Source: CALXCT01 sp964422185
GTDB lineage: Bacteria; Bacillota; Clostridia; Oscillospirales; Oscillospiraceae
NCBI GenBank assembly: GCA_964422185.1
Contig: CAYRAG010000001.1
Location: 1 to 64,000, forward strand
DNA length: 64,000 bases
Reading direction: 5' to 3'
Shown: positions 26,046-34,845 of the stretch, one piece after another
Layout of the letters: each line of letters opens with the position of its first letter
Position numbering within the stretch: the stretch's first letter is position 1
Position numbers and translations under genes: made by a program
The notes under the pieces: model-generated
What the model was told of the DNA's origin: nothing
Seen by the model: the letters and a program-made list of their open reading frames with translations, nothing else
The model's database searches: none

Positions 26046-27635
26046 TCAGCGGCGGAAATTGCCGAACAGGCCCCGGACAATCTGCTTGCCCAGCTCCCGG
26101 CCCACGGTATTGGCGGTGGTGTTGATCATCTTCTCCAGGGGATCCGCACGCCGTCTGCCGGATGAGGTGCTGCGGCCCGGGTAGCTGCGGGAGACCGCCG
26201 CTTTCTCCCGCTCCCGGCGCTCTTTCTCCTCNNNNNNNNNNNNNNNNNNNNNNNNNNNNNNNNNNNNNNNNNNNNNNNNNNNNNNNNNNNNNNNNNNNNN
26301 NNNNNNNNNNNNNNNNNNNNNNNNNNNNNNNGCCGCTTTCGCCTGCCTGTCCTCCTCCAGCACCTCGTAGGCGGAGCGGCGATCCATGACATTGCCGTAT
26401 TTGCTCTGCAGGGGGCTGCTCTGGACGATTTTGGCCACTTCTTCATCGCTCAGCGCGTTCATGGAGCTGCGGGGCGGCAGGATGAACGCCCGCTCCACCA
26501 CAGCGGGAACCCCCTCCGCGTCCAGCACGGACACCAGCGCCTCGCCCGTGCCCAGCGCCTGGAGCGTCTCCTCGGTATCAAAGGCGGGATTCACCCGGAA
26601 CGATTTGGCGGCCGCCCGGAGCGCTTTCTGGTCGTTGGGGGTGTAGGCCCGCAGCGCGTGCTGCACCCGGTTGCCAATCTGACCCAGTACGCTGTCCGGC
26701 ACATCCGACGGATTCTGGGTGATAAACCACACGCTGACTCCCTTGGAGCGAATGAGCCGAACCACCTGCTCCACCTTGTCCACCAGCGCCTTTGGCGCCC
26801 CGTTGAACAGCAGGTGCGCCTCGTCGAAGAAGAACGCGAGCTTCGGTCTGTCCATCTCGCCCACCTCGGGGAGCATCTCATAGAGATCCGAGAGCATCCA
26901 GAGCAGGAAAGTGGCGTACAGCAGCGGGTGCTGGAACAGCTCCTGGCACTCCAGGATATTCATGACGCCCCGGCCCTGCTCGTCCCAGTCCACCCAGTCC
27001 GCGATGTCCAGGGCGGGCTCGCCGAAGAAGAGGTCGCCGCCCTCGTCCTCCAGCTGGAGCAGGGCACGCTGCACCGCGCCCACAGACTGGCTGGAGAGAT
27101 TGCCGTAGGTCAGCCTGAAGTCTCTGGCGTTGTCCCCCACATACTGCACCATGCTGCGCAGGTCTTTCAGATCCAGCAGCATCAGGCCCTTGTCATCCGC
27201 GATCCGGAACACGATGCGCAGCACACCGCTCTGGGCGTCGGTCAGGCCAAGCAGGCGCGAGAGCAGGTCAGGGCCCATCTCAGACACGGTGACGCGCACG
27301 GGGTGGCCCCGTCTGGCGTAGACATCGAAGAAGCGGACGGGGTAGCCGGTGTAGCTGTAGCCGACGCTGTCCAGGCCCATGGTGTCGATGCTGCGGCGGA
27401 TGTGCCTGTTCTCCTCGCCGGGCGCCACCATGCCGCTCAGGTCGCCCTTGATATCCGCCAGAAAGACGGGCACTCCCATCTCGCTGAACGACTCGGCCAG
27501 CACTTTCAGCGTGACGGTCTTGCCGGTGCCGGTGGCGCCGGCGATCAGGCCGTGGCGGTTGGCCATGGAGGGCTCCAGGTAGATCGGCGCCTGGGCCGTG
27601 GCCAGCCATATCTTGTTAATGTCCTTCAAATACAT
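26046..27635 (-). CDS. HerA-like helicase/ATPase, YjgR (DUF853) family
   Basis: A predicted DNA-translocating FtsK/HerA-superfamily ATPase. Walker A is GATGTGKT at 33-40, Walker B LAFFFDEAHLLF, and the arginine-rich ITQNPSDVPDSVLGQIGNR stretch follows, all in the order of YjgR. A charged Glu/Lys/Arg linker (EEKERREREK) after about residue 435 runs into a 100-N gap at 26232-26331; both flanks are in the same frame if the gap is 100. The C-terminus (GRELGKQIVRGLFGNF) is the usual end. Function in DNA repair or defence is inferred from the fold only. It is 21 nt after the dehydrogenase gene, probably one operon. Confidence 0.88.
   Translation of the reverse strand: MYLKDINKIWLATAQAPIYLEPSMANRHGLIAGATGTGKTVTLKVLAESFSEMGVPVFLADIKGDLSGMVAPGEENRHIRRSIDTMGLDSVGYSYTGYPVRFFDVYARRGHPVRVTVSEMGPDLLSRLLGLTDAQSGVLRIVFRIADDKGLMLLDLKDLRSMVQYVGDNARDFRLTYGNLSSQSVGAVQRALLQLEDEGGDLFFGEPALDIADWVDWDEQGRGVMNILECQELFQHPLLYATFLLWMLSDLYEMLPEVGEMDRPKLAFFFDEAHLLFNGAPKALVDKVEQVVRLIRSKGVSVWFITQNPSDVPDSVLGQIGNRVQHALRAYTPNDQKALRAAAKSFRVNPAFDTEETLQALGTGEALVSVLDAEGVPAVVERAFILPPRSSMNALSDEEVAKIVQSSPLQSKYGNVMDRRSAYEVLEEDRQAKAXXXXXXXXXXXXXXXXXXXXXXXXXXXXXXXXXXEEKERREREKAAVSRSYPGRSTSSGRRRADPLEKMINTTANTVGRELGKQIVRGLFGNFRR
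26232..26331. other. Assembly gap (100 N) in the HerA-like gene
   Basis: Exactly 100 N in the charged linker coding region; flanks encode Lys/Ala and Glu/Lys/Arg runs, so a coding repeat probably collapsed in assembly. Confidence 0.95.
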
Positions 27636-27656
27636 GACAGTCTTCCCTCCCGCCCC

Positions 27657-28736
27657 TCATCGGGTCGTCTTCGGTTCGGACAGCTTCGCCACCACGGCGT
27701 CCCCCACCTGGCTTGTGCTGGCGGTGCCTCCCAGGTCGGGCGTCAGCGTGACGCCCTCCACCAGCAGCTCCTCCAGGATGTCGATCAGTCTCGCGCCCCA
27801 GTCCGGATGGCCGAAGAAGTCCAGCATCTGACTGGCCGCCCATACCGTGGCCATGGGGTTGGAAATCCCCTTCCCGGCGATATCCGGGGCGGAGCCGTGG
27901 ATGGGCTCAAACATGGACGGGTACTTCCGCTCCGGGTTCAGATTGGCGCCGGCCGCCAGTCCCATGCCGCCGGCGATGGCCGCGCCCAGATCCGTGAGGA
28001 TGTCCCCGAACAGGTTGGAGGTGACCACGATCTGGAACCGGGCGGGATCTTTTACCATAAACATGCTGGCGGCGTCCACCAGGTAGGAGTGGGTCTCCAC
28101 CTCGGGGTACTCCCGGCCCACCTCCCGGAAGATCTGATCCCAGAACACCATGGAGTAGTTCAGGGCGTTCCCCTTGCTGATGCTCGTGAGCGTCCTGTGC
28201 TCCTTTTTCGCCAGCTCGTAGGCGTAGCGGATGACACGCTCACAGCCGCGGCGGGAGAACACGCCGTCCTGGATGACCACCTCGTTGGGCTGATCCTTAT
28301 ACAGCCAGGCGCCGGATCCGGCGTACTCGCCCTCGCTGTTCTCCCGGATGAAAGTCATGTTGATATCCTCCCGGGCCACATCTTTCAGCGGACAGGGGGC
28401 GCCCCGGAGCAGTTTGACGGGCCGGAGATTGATGTACTGGTCAAAGGACTTGCGGATGACCAGCAGCAGATCCCACAGGGAGATGTGATCCGGTACGGCG
28501 GGGTCGCCCACCGCCCCGAGGAAAATGGCGTCAAATCCCCTCAGCTGGTCAATGCCGTCCTCCGGCATCATGCGGCCGTGCTCCAGGTAGTACCGGCAGC
28601 TCCAGGGGAAGTCGGTAAACGCGAAGCGGAAGCCGCCGTCCAGCGAGGCAACCGCGTTGAGGACTTTCACGCCCTCGGCAATGACCTCCGGGCCCACGCC
28701 GTCTCCGGCAATCACCGCGATTTTATAGGTATCCAT
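27657..28736 (-). CDS. D-malate / tartrate dehydrogenase-type beta-decarboxylating dehydrogenase
   Basis: An NAD-dependent oxidative decarboxylase of the isocitrate/isopropylmalate family. AVIAGDGVGPEV opens it; IRENSEGEYAGSG is the substrate-loop block; and the NAD/metal site GDILTDLGAAIAGGMG follows. The stretch GDPAVPDHISLWDLLLVIR and NLRPVKL matches the tartrate/D-malate branch rather than LeuB or Icd. The substrate is inferred. Start at 28736 (MDTYKIAVI) follows AAAAAGGAG; 359 residues. No leu or citrate-cycle genes are nearby, which also argues against LeuB. Confidence 0.85.
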   Translation of the reverse strand: MDTYKIAVIAGDGVGPEVIAEGVKVLNAVASLDGGFRFAFTDFPWSCRYYLEHGRMMPEDGIDQLRGFDAIFLGAVGDPAVPDHISLWDLLLVIRKSFDQYINLRPVKLLRGAPCPLKDVAREDINMTFIRENSEGEYAGSGAWLYKDQPNEVVIQDGVFSRRGCERVIRYAYELAKKEHRTLTSISKGNALNYSMVFWDQIFREVGREYPEVETHSYLVDAASMFMVKDPARFQIVVTSNLFGDILTDLGAAIAGGMGLAAGANLNPERKYPSMFEPIHGSAPDIAGKGISNPMATVWAASQMLDFFGHPDWGARLIDILEELLVEGVTLTPDLGGTASTSQVGDAVVAKLSEPKTTR

Positions 28737-28825
28737 GCGACATGCTCCTTTTTCGAGAAATTCCCTTGCGTGCGCGGTTCCGGAACCGAACCGCCGGCGG
28801 AACCGGCTCTGCTGTGACAAGGAAA

Positions 28826-28851
28826 GTGCCGGGGGCTCTGTCCCCCGGCAC
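28826..28851 (-). terminator. Terminator-like hairpin after fakA
   Basis: A perfect 10-bp stem GTGCCGGGGG/CCCCCGGCAC with a six-base loop, followed on the minus strand by TTTCCTT. It would separate fakA from the downstream dehydrogenase. Confidence 0.65.
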
Positions 28852-28866
28852 CCCCGCGGTTCCGTC

Positions 28867-30549
28867 TTATTCCGAGGCGATCATATAGTAGTAGACAGGC
28901 TGTCCGCCGGCCATCAGGGAGACCTCCGCGTTGGGACAGGCCGCGACAAAGATCTCCTCGGTCTTCTTCGCCTCTTCTTCCGTCACATCTTCGCCGTAGT
29001 AGATGTTGATAAACTCCGCCTCCTGCTGAGGCGTGTCCATGGCGAGGCATTTCAGCAGTTCGGTCAGATCCGATCCGGTGCCGAACAGCTGCCCCTCCGT
29101 GAGAACCAGGAAGTCCCCCTCCCGGATGGCGAAGCCGTCAAAATCGGAGTCCCGGGCGGCATAGGTCACCTCGGAAGTGTGAACGGTGGCCAGGGCGCTG
29201 GTCATCGCCTCCGTGTTCGTCTCCACATCGGCGTCCCGATCCCAGCTCAGCATGGCGGAGATGCCCTGAGGCACCGTATGGGTGGGCAGCACGATGACCT
29301 GCTTCCCCTCGGCCAGCGGGATGCACTGCTCCGCCGCCATGACGATATTTTTGTTGTTGGGGAGAATGTAGACGACCTCCGCGGGTGTCCGGTTCACCTC
29401 CCGGAGGATATCCTCCGTGCACGGATTCATGGTCTGCCCTCCGCCCACAATTCCGTCCACGCCCAGATCGCGGAACAGCTCCGCAAGGCCGTCCCCCGCG
29501 CACACGGCGACAAACCCGTACGGCTTCTTCTCCGCCGGGGCGGCATGCTCCGCGGCTTCCAGCTCCGCCTCCAGCGCGTCCAGATCATCGGTGGACTGCG
29601 CCTTTCTGCCGGCGGCCAGATCCCGGGCCTGCGTGACCATGTTCTCTATCTTGGCCAGCTCCAGGGTACCGTACTTCTGCGCCTCATTCAGGGCGTCGCC
29701 GGGCGTATTGGTATGCACATGAACCTTGAACGCCTCATCGTCCTCGCCGATCACCAGGCTGTCCCCGATGCTGCTGAGGTAGGCCCGGAAGAGATCCAGG
29801 TTCGCGCCGGGATTCTCCTTGCGCACGATGAAGACCGTATCAAAGGCGAAAGTGATCTCCTCTGAGGGAATCCCCCCGAAATCCGCCCGATCCGCGCCCT
29901 CGCCGGACGCCGCATCGCCGGACTCCGGCACGGGCACGCCCCGCAGTTCATCCAGCATCCCCTGCAGGATAATGACAAAACCCTTGCCGCCGGCGTCGAT
30001 CACGCCGGCTCTTTTCAGCACGGGATTCTGATTGATCGTGTCGCTCAGCGCACTCTGCGCCTCCTGCAGCGACGCCTCCAGAACCGCCTCCAGGCTGTTG
30101 TCCGTCCGGGCGGTCTCCGCGGCCTTGGCCGCGGACATGCGCGACACCGTGAGGATCGTGCCCTCCGCGGGCTTCATCACCGCCTTGTAGGCGGCGGCGA
30201 CGCCGTAGTCCAGGGCGATGGCGAAATCCCTGCCGTCAATGGTGGTCTTGTCCTTCACCGCCCGGGAAAATCCCCGGAACAGGAGGGACAAAATCACGCC
30301 GGAATTGCCTCTGGCTCCCCGGAGCAGGGCGCTGGCGCACAGAGACGCGGCCTCATCCACTGTCGTCGGCGCTTTCTTTTTCAGTTCGGGAACCGCCGCA
30401 CCCATGGTCAGCGCCATATTGGTGCCGGTATCCCCGTCGGGTACGGGAAACACATTCAGGTCGTTCACGCGCTGTTTTTCCGCGTTGATGGAGGCGGCAC
30501 CATGAATCATCATCCGGCAGAACTGCGTCCCGTCAATGATAGCTGTCAT
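28867..30549 (-). CDS. fakA: DAK2-domain fatty acid kinase subunit FakA (YloV)
   Basis: ATP-binding subunit of fatty acid kinase, which phosphorylates acyl groups held by a FakB (DegV) partner. The N-terminal DAK2 domain (about 1-200) has DLNVFPVPDGDTGTNM with Mg-binding Asp residues and GARGNSGVILS. A middle region and the C-terminal FakA domain (GLAELFRDLGVDGIVGGGQTMNPC, ILPNNKNIVMAAEQ) complete it. The 560-residue length is standard. It lies 39 nt after yloU, the conserved Firmicute pair. A DegV-family partner gene lies at 34885. Confidence 0.93.
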   Translation of the reverse strand: MTAIIDGTQFCRMMIHGAASINAEKQRVNDLNVFPVPDGDTGTNMALTMGAAVPELKKKAPTTVDEAASLCASALLRGARGNSGVILSLLFRGFSRAVKDKTTIDGRDFAIALDYGVAAAYKAVMKPAEGTILTVSRMSAAKAAETARTDNSLEAVLEASLQEAQSALSDTINQNPVLKRAGVIDAGGKGFVIILQGMLDELRGVPVPESGDAASGEGADRADFGGIPSEEITFAFDTVFIVRKENPGANLDLFRAYLSSIGDSLVIGEDDEAFKVHVHTNTPGDALNEAQKYGTLELAKIENMVTQARDLAAGRKAQSTDDLDALEAELEAAEHAAPAEKKPYGFVAVCAGDGLAELFRDLGVDGIVGGGQTMNPCTEDILREVNRTPAEVVYILPNNKNIVMAAEQCIPLAEGKQVIVLPTHTVPQGISAMLSWDRDADVETNTEAMTSALATVHTSEVTYAARDSDFDGFAIREGDFLVLTEGQLFGTGSDLTELLKCLAMDTPQQEAEFINIYYGEDVTEEEAKKTEEIFVAACPNAEVSLMAGGQPVYYYMIASE

Positions 30550-30588
30550 ACAGGCATATTCCTTTCTCTCCTGGCGTGAAGCGCCTGG

Positions 30589-30939
30589 TCAGAACACCAT
30601 GGAGTCGATGTAGAGATCCACGGAGCTGATCTCCGCCCCGGTGTACTCCTCCACCACATAGCGCACCTGGTTCATGATCGAGCTGCTCACTGTGATGAGG
30701 TTGACGCCGTTCTCTACCACAATGTGGAGTTCGATAGAGATGGAGCCGTCGTCATTGTGGTAGACCTTCACGCCCTTGGACATGGATTCCCGCCGGAGAA
30801 GATGAACCAGACCATCGGTCTTGGATCGAAGGGCCATGCCTTTTACGCCATAGCAGTTGGAGGCCGCGATCCCGGTGATCGTCGTGAATACCTCGCTGCT
30901 GATCCGGATCTCGCCTCTGTCTGTTTCCAGTTTCATCAT
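30589..30939 (-). CDS. yloU: Asp23/Gls24 family envelope-stress protein (YloU)
   Basis: A 116-residue Asp23/Gls24-fold protein. It shows GEIRISSEVFTTITGIAA, GVKGMA, then SIELHIVVENGVNL and VSSSIMNQVRYVVEEYTG. The ribosome site AGGAAGGAG precedes two adjacent ATG codons. It is the first gene of the yloU-fakA pair; its role in envelope homeostasis or lipid metabolism is inferred from this association. Confidence 0.92.
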   Translation of the reverse strand: MMKLETDRGEIRISSEVFTTITGIAASNCYGVKGMALRSKTDGLVHLLRRESMSKGVKVYHNDDGSISIELHIVVENGVNLITVSSSIMNQVRYVVEEYTGAEISSVDLYIDSMVF

Positions 30940-31062
30940 GCCGCACTCCTTCCTCTTCTCCCTGTTTCCCGGAGAGTTCCCGCCGGCGCCAGGGTGCCGC
31001 GTGAAGCCGGATTCGCCGGGTTTCCCCGTCCGAACCCGGTCACGGCACGCTACCTGGCGTGC

Positions 31063-31674
31063 TTATTCCACATCGAAGCCGGGATCCTCCCACAGCAGCG
31101 CGTCCATGACCCTGTCCACCCGCTCGGCGTCAACCAGCTCATCCGGGTAGCTCTGCAGCAGGTTCTCGACATCATCCGCCAGCTCCTCGCTGTCCAGCAC
31201 ATTCGACTCGGTCTCGCTGACGGGGAGAATATCGCACTGGTATTTCCCGAACACATTGCGAAGCAGCTCGAAGCTGGTTCTGGACAGCCGGCTCTTATCC
31301 GCGACCACAACCCGCTGGACTTTCCCGTCCATAATATCGTCCATCATCTTGAAAAATTCCCTGCGTTTGTCAAAGGAGAGCCCGCTGGCAACCTCCTCAA
31401 ACACGCCGGAGACCACATACCCCTTAGAGAAGCAGAACTGCCTGAGCGCCTCCACCTGCTCCTCCAGATCCTCTTTCTGCCTCTGTGTGGAGACTCTCGC
31501 GTAGATATAGGTCTTGCGTTTCACATCCTTGTTCAGGAACGCGTACACGCTGTCCTCATCATAGTTGAAGCGGCCGTTCGGGAGCAGCTCCGCCTTCACA
31601 ATCCCCTCGTGAACATACTTTGTCAGTGTCTGCCGGGAAATATGCAGTACCTTCAGCACTTCTCCTGCTTTCAA
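31063..31674 (-). CDS. Solitary IS607-type serine recombinase (MerR-like HTH plus resolvase domain)
   Basis: A 203-residue recombinase with the IS607 TnpA layout: an N-terminal MerR-like helix-turn-helix (KAGEVLKVLHISRQTLTKYV), then a small serine-recombinase domain with the catalytic serine in YIYARVSTQRQKEDLEEQ and the arginine pair in ADKSRLSRTSFELL. The start is probably TTG at 31674, six nt after GGAGGGG; an ATG at 31689 overlaps that site. No tnpB lies next to it, unlike complete IS607 elements. The C-terminus is acidic (DSEELADDVENLLQ and beyond) rather than the basic tail of the mobile enzymes. It could be a domesticated regulator or an IS607 remnant. Confidence 0.82.
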   Translation of the reverse strand: MKAGEVLKVLHISRQTLTKYVHEGIVKAELLPNGRFNYDEDSVYAFLNKDVKRKTYIYARVSTQRQKEDLEEQVEALRQFCFSKGYVVSGVFEEVASGLSFDKRREFFKMMDDIMDGKVQRVVVADKSRLSRTSFELLRNVFGKYQCDILPVSETESNVLDSEELADDVENLLQSYPDELVDAERVDRVMDALLWEDPGFDVE

Positions 31675-31870
31675 AAGTATCCCCTCCATAAAATAAAATA
31701 TGACAGATTCCCGCACGCATACGGGCTGCCGGGGCAGGCCGTGCGAACCGCCGGCGCGGCGGTCTCCCGGGTTTCAGCGGCGCCGTCCGGTCTTCCCCTG
31801 AGGCTGCCGGTTTCCTCCCCCGGGCAGGCAGAAAGCCCGGGTGGGGGCACGAATGCGTCTCTACTTTTGT

Positions 31871-31899
31871 ATTGTATCTTATTTTTGCGGATATTACAA
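31871..31899 (-). promoter_or_regulatory. Sigma-A promoter for the serine recombinase
   Basis: On the minus strand TTGTAA (31899-31894), a 17-nt spacer and TACAAT (31876-31871). It would give an approximately 190-nt untranslated leader. Confidence 0.65.
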
Positions 31900-31920
31900 G
31901 CAAAAATTGACGATGTCGCA

Positions 31921-31973
31921 AAAAAGATCGCGGGCAGGGCCGTGACTGCCGTGCGCAAAGGCCCCTGCCCGCG
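31921..31973 (-). terminator. Terminator after galU
   Basis: An 11-bp stem CGCGGGCAGGG (31929-31939) with CCCTGCCCGCG (31963-31973); on the minus strand it is followed by ATCTTTTTT. Confidence 0.85.
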
Positions 31974-31979
31974 CTGTAT

Positions 31980-32849
31980 TCAGAGGGATTTTGCCTTGTT
32001 TTTGATAAACTGCGTCAGCCAGGCTCCCGTCTCCGGGTGATCCAGCGCGAAATCAATCGTGGCCTCCAGGAACCCCTTCAGATTCCCGGTGTCGTACCGC
32101 CTGCCCTCAAAATCCACCGCCACCATGGGGGCGCTGTGGCACAGCTGGCGCAGGCCGTCCGTGAGCTGAACCTCTCCGCCGTACCCGGGGGAGAGATCCT
32201 CCAGGAAGCCGAAAATTTCCGAGGTCAGAACATACCGGCCGAGGATGGCGTAATTGGAGAACATCTGCTCCGGCTTGGGCTTCTCATTCATGTCGGTGAC
32301 TTTGTACACCCTGCCGTCCAGATGGGAGACCTTGACGGACGAGTACTTGGAGATCACCTCGGTGGCGACGGTCTGCACACCCAGGGCGGATGCCTGATAC
32401 TGCTCCGCCGCGTCGATGAGCTGCCGGGTCACCGGCACCTGTGCTTTCATGATATCGTCGCCCAGCAGAACGGCGAACGGCTCGTCCCCGACAAACCGCT
32501 TGGCCCGCCAGATGGCGTGGCCCAGACCCCTGGTCTCTTTCTGGCGCGCGTAGAAGATATTGGCCAGATCCGCCGCGCGGCGCACCTCATAGAGCTCCTT
32601 GTCCTTTCCCGCCTGGTTCAGCCGCGTCTCCAGCTCGGGATAGTAGTCGAAATAATCGTCCATGGCGGACTTGGCGCGGTTGGTGATGATCAGGATGTCC
32701 TCAATGCCGGACGCCACCGCCTCCTCGATGATGTACTGGATCACAGGCTTGTCCACCAGCGGGAGCATCTCCTTGGGAACCGTCTTCGTGGCGGGGAGCA
32801 TCCGGGTTCCCAGCCCGGCGGCGGGGATGACTGCTTTGCGTACTTTCAT
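31980..32849 (-). CDS. galU: UTP-glucose-1-phosphate uridylyltransferase
   Basis: Makes UDP-glucose for cell-surface polymers. The 289-residue enzyme has VIPAAGLGTRMLPATKTVPKE, the substrate motif PLVDKPVIQYIIEEA and ILGRYVLTSEIF. Its ATG overlaps the transporter stop by 4 nt (ATGA) after GAGGAGG, so it is translationally coupled. Co-transcription with a QueT-type transporter has no obvious metabolic logic. Confidence 0.95.
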   Translation of the reverse strand: MKVRKAVIPAAGLGTRMLPATKTVPKEMLPLVDKPVIQYIIEEAVASGIEDILIITNRAKSAMDDYFDYYPELETRLNQAGKDKELYEVRRAADLANIFYARQKETRGLGHAIWRAKRFVGDEPFAVLLGDDIMKAQVPVTRQLIDAAEQYQASALGVQTVATEVISKYSSVKVSHLDGRVYKVTDMNEKPKPEQMFSNYAILGRYVLTSEIFGFLEDLSPGYGGEVQLTDGLRQLCHSAPMVAVDFEGRRYDTGNLKGFLEATIDFALDHPETGAWLTQFIKNKAKSL

Positions 32850-33457
32850 TGCGGCTCCTCCTCATTTTGTTCTCTCCGCGGCCCCGGATCCGCCAGCCGC
32901 TGCCGGGGAATCTGCTCCCGGAGAAACGGGATCCGCGGCAGGGTTTTCAGCAGCACCGTGCCCAGCACATAGCAGGCCGCGGCCTCCCCCAGCGCGAAGG
33001 TCCAGAGATGAAAAAGATAACTCGTCAGAAACGCGGCGTTCCACGCGCCCGTCTCCGCCCACGCCCACATGGGCGGAAGCAGCAGCGCGTTCACCACGAC
33101 GGGCGGCAGGCCCGCGAGGTACCAGCGGCGCATTCTCGTGGTCCAGAACGCGGCGATTGCCGTTGCCAGCGTGCCCAGCACCATATCGATGGGCCCGTAG
33201 GGCGAGAGGATATTGGTCAGAAGACACCCCACCGCGAGTCCCGGCGCCGCCGCCGGAAAGAGAAACGGCAACACGGTGAGCGCCTCCCCCAGGCGAACCT
33301 GGACAGGGCCGAAGGTGAGCTGAAAGAGATTGCCAAAGTAACACAGGACAAAGTACAGCGCCGCCACCATGGCGGCCAGGGTCAGGCCCCGGACGGAAAC
33401 TCTGCGCAAGTCGGTACCCCCATTTTCGTCTTTAGAGTACGGGCGCCCTCCGTACAA
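32846..33457 (-). CDS. QueT-family transporter (ECF S-component type)
   Basis: A 203-residue membrane protein with about five hydrophobic segments. The stretch LYFVLCYFGNLFQLTFGPVQ with VRLGEALTVLPFLFP and GCLLTNILSPYGPIDMVLGTL is characteristic of the QueT group, predicted queuosine-precursor transporters. No preQ1 aptamer is visible upstream, so the substrate remains inferred. TTG at 33457 is preferred because AAGAGGAG lies 8 nt upstream; a second TTG at 33409 has a weaker GGGGGT site. Confidence 0.82.
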   Translation of the reverse strand: MYGGRPYSKDENGGTDLRRVSVRGLTLAAMVAALYFVLCYFGNLFQLTFGPVQVRLGEALTVLPFLFPAAAPGLAVGCLLTNILSPYGPIDMVLGTLATAIAAFWTTRMRRWYLAGLPPVVVNALLLPPMWAWAETGAWNAAFLTSYLFHLWTFALGEAAACYVLGTVLLKTLPRIPFLREQIPRQRLADPGPRREQNEEEPQ

Positions 33458-33553
33458 CGGCGGAACTCCTCTTCCCGTCCGGGAACCGGCGCGATACAGC
33501 CCGGGCGGAAATCATTCCGGCGCTTGGACCGGGTGTGGAAACCGGTCGCTGTC

Positions 33554-33582
33554 ATTCTAGCACGGGCGGGGGGTTCTGTAAA
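33554..33582 (-). promoter_or_regulatory. Sigma-A promoter for queT-like/galU
   Basis: On the minus strand TTTACA (33582-33577), a 17-nt spacer and TAGAAT (33559-33554), divergent from the hydroxyacid dehydrogenase promoter. Confidence 0.75.
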
Positions 33583-33640
33583 GGATCGCTTTTCCCGGCA
33601 TGCCCGGCGGGCGGCGGCGCGTCCGGAATCTGGAAAAGAC

Positions 33641-33669
33641 TTGAAACGGCCGGATCGGCGTGGTAAGAT
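33641..33669 (+). promoter_or_regulatory. Sigma-A promoter for the 2-hydroxyacid dehydrogenase
   Basis: TTGAAA (33641-33646), a 17-nt spacer and TAAGAT (33664-33669), giving a leader of about 155 nt. Confidence 0.72.
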
Positions 33670-33690
33670 ACCCGTGGCGTGAACCACCCG

Positions 33691-33806
33691 GCCGGGCAGG
33701 GTATCAGGTTCCAGCGGATACCGGAGTCCGTGCGCGCGTGAGACTGCCCGGCACGGGGAACGCGCCGGAAACAGAGACTCTCCCGCCGGCCGCTGCCGGG
33801 GGAGCA
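33691..33806 (+). ncRNA. Candidate structured leader of the hydroxyacid dehydrogenase mRNA
   Basis: GCCGGGCAG (33691-33699) pairs perfectly with CTGCCCGGC (33744-33752), enclosing a GGTATC/GATACC hairpin (33700-33722) and a second GC arm, a three-way-junction shape. A further near-perfect hairpin follows at about 33780-33804. No known riboswitch consensus was matched. Confidence 0.35.
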
Positions 33807-33831
33807 GAGGAAAATCGGGGGTGACGGCTGC

Positions 33832-34815
33832 TTGAAAATCCTGATGCTGACCGCGCCGGCGCGTGTGGAGAAATACTCCTCGCCGGACGATATCCCGCCG
33901 GAATGCGAGCTTGTCTACCAGCCGGCGGATGCGGAGGATGACCGCGTCCTCGCCGCGGCGGGCGACGCGGAGGCCATCTTCGCGGACGCGATGCGTCCGG
34001 TGAGCGGGAATCTGATCCGCTCCATGCCCAACCTGAAACTGATCCACTCCGAGGGCGTCGGGTACAACCTCATCGATATCGACGCCGCCAGGGAGCGCGG
34101 GGTGCATGTGTGCAACTGCCCCGGGGTAAACGCGGACTCGGTGGCGGAGCAGGCGGTTTTGCTGATGCTGGGCGTCCTCCGGAAAGTGCATGCCGGGCAT
34201 CAGGCCGTCATGGACGGCCACCAGATCGACTTCAAACACGGCTTCAGCGAGGCGGGCATTCCGGAGCTGGGAGAGAAGACGGTGGGATTTCTCGGCTTTG
34301 GCGCCATCGGGAGACAGACCGCCCTCCGGCTGAAGGCGTTCGGCTGCCGGATGTACTACTACGACAAGTTCCCGCTGGCGCCGGATCAGGCGGCGGAGTA
34401 CGCCGTCACATACGCCGGACAGGACGAACTGCTCGGCCTGAGCGACATCCTCAGCATCCATGTCCCCTCCGGCCCGGACACCCGCGGCATGGTCAACCGT
34501 GCGTTCATCGGGAAGATGCGGCCCGGCGCCATTCTGATCAACACGGCGCGGGGCGACATTCTCTGCCAGGAGGATGTGGCCGACGCGCTGATCCGCGGCA
34601 GACTGGGCGGTGCCGGCCTGGATGTGCTGGATCCGGAGCCCGTGGAGAAGGACAATCTCATGGTGAACCTGCCCGGGTCGTGTATGCACCGGGTGCTGTT
34701 CTCCCCCCACATCGGCGGGCTGTCCACGCGGGGCTTTTTCCGGGCCCATGCGATGGTCTGGCAGAACATCCGATCGCTCCTGGACGGATCCCCTCTGACA
34801 CACACCGTGGTCTGA
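33832..34815 (+). CDS. D-isomer-specific 2-hydroxyacid dehydrogenase family protein
   Basis: A 327-residue NAD(P)-dependent dehydrogenase. The Rossmann motif is VGFLGFGAIGRQTALRL; catalytic Arg, Glu and His fall in the ARGDILCQEDV, DVLDPEPV and SPHIGG blocks in the family order. The N-terminal half carries SEGVGYNLIDIDAARERGVHV, the usual substrate-domain pattern. The substrate is unknown. The start is TTG at 33832 after GGGGTGAC. It is monocistronic, with its own promoter, a structured leader and a shared terminator. Confidence 0.86.
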   Translation: MKILMLTAPARVEKYSSPDDIPPECELVYQPADAEDDRVLAAAGDAEAIFADAMRPVSGNLIRSMPNLKLIHSEGVGYNLIDIDAARERGVHVCNCPGVNADSVAEQAVLLMLGVLRKVHAGHQAVMDGHQIDFKHGFSEAGIPELGEKTVGFLGFGAIGRQTALRLKAFGCRMYYYDKFPLAPDQAAEYAVTYAGQDELLGLSDILSIHVPSGPDTRGMVNRAFIGKMRPGAILINTARGDILCQEDVADALIRGRLGGAGLDVLDPEPVEKDNLMVNLPGSCMHRVLFSPHIGGLSTRGFFRAHAMVWQNIRSLLDGSPLTHTVV

Positions 34816-34845
34816 TCCCCGTCCGCGCCGGATACATAAAAATAA

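Noticed and set aside
27657..28736. 3-isopropylmalate dehydrogenase (leuB)
   Set aside because: The DHISLWDLL stretch belongs to the tartrate/D-malate branch and there are no leu genes nearby.
33410..33553. preQ1 riboswitch upstream of the QueT-like gene
   Set aside because: QueT genes are often under preQ1 control, but no preQ1-I, II or III pattern is visible; only a simple GTACGG hairpin is.
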